Made by a program: the position numbers and the translations under genes. From Alopecurus myosuroides (Eukaryota > Streptophyta > Magnoliopsida > Poales > Poaceae), in assembly GCA_028641055.1 (NCBI GenBank), contig CM054057.1:579997940-580061939 (forward strand): a stretch of DNA of 64,000 nt. Direction: 5' to 3'. The notes under the pieces are model-generated. The model saw nothing but the letters and a program-made list of their open reading frames with translations, made no database searches and was not told the DNA's origin. Positions 63,799 through 64,000 of the stretch are shown in pieces (the first letter of the stretch is position 1; each line of letters starts with the position of its first letter).

Positions 63799-64000
63799 CT
63801 GATGTACTGTTACAAGTCTAAAATACCCGTCTGGAGATTCGAGGCTCAGAGTCGACTTTGATGGGTGACGTCGCTTGGTTTTGCTCCATTCGTTCGATCA
63901 CCGGCTCTAAAAAAATACTCTACCCGAGATCGGCGGAAGGCGGGCGATCTACACAAAATTCTTCTGTCGACCGTCCTTAGAAGAGGAACACCCCAGCGAG
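63799..64000 (+). repeat. dispersed repeat, copy D (runs off the window)
   Basis: About 994 bases after copy C and very similar to it (GATGTACTGTTACAAGTCTA, CCCGTCTGGAGATTCGAGG, CTACCCGAGATCGGCGGAAG). It continues to the window edge at CACCCCAGCGAG. The upstream TATA-like string and CGCGCC(T/C)CCTTTTCTATAT are shared with copy C, so the duplicated unit starts at about 62745/63747. Confidence 0.85.

Overview
This window looks like intergenic DNA from a large-genome grass, most likely a Pooideae/Triticeae species (wheat, Aegilops, barley, rye or a close relative). It is almost wholly transposable elements of kinds known from such genomes: an Athila-type Gypsy 3' region with the AAGCTTGGGGATGC tract, Ty1-Copia elements, a Tat-lineage Gypsy with an antisense ORF, a LARD-like element with giant LTRs, L1-type LINEs and CACTA transposons with CCGGTTGG-type subterminal repeats. 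I found no cellular gene that I can support. The species call is inference from TE types, not from a gene match.

Layout. 1-4932: 3' part of a Gypsy element cut by the 3' end of a Copia element. 4933-6488: low-copy DNA holding two copies of a dispersed repeat. About 7.0-13.35 kb: an almost complete L1-type LINE, forward strand. 13.4-17.4 kb: low-copy DNA with a decayed gene-like ORF inside weak inverted repeats. 17.4-46.0 kb: a nest of four LTR elements. The host is a reverse-strand Copia; a forward-strand Copia (18158-43009, target duplication GGTAC) sits in it; that element was in turn hit by a Tat Gypsy (18831-28944, ACAGT) and by the LARD-like element (31268-40654, CCTTC). 46.2-48.8 kb: a 5'-truncated reverse-strand LINE. 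48.8-55.9 kb: CACTA ends, a higher-order tandem array of 157-bp hairpin-bearing units, and a second CACTA carrying a broken gene-like ORF. 56.2-62.7 kb: a CACTA coding region with TNP2 (reverse) and a TNPA-like gene (forward) pointing away from each other. 62.8-64.0 kb: two more copies of the dispersed repeat seen near 5 kb, with a LINE tail between them.

How the parts work together. The coding sequences are transposition machinery (gag, protease, reverse transcriptase, RNase H, integrase, LINE endonuclease/RT, CACTA transposases), and nearly all carry stops or frameshifts. The exceptions with long open frames are the RNase H/integrase part of the Tat Gypsy (24262-26187) and the gag of the reverse-strand Copia (44791-45909). 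The most unusual non-coding structure is the array at 49151-52107: thirteen complete units, each with a 75-bp inverted repeat whose two arms change together between unit types.
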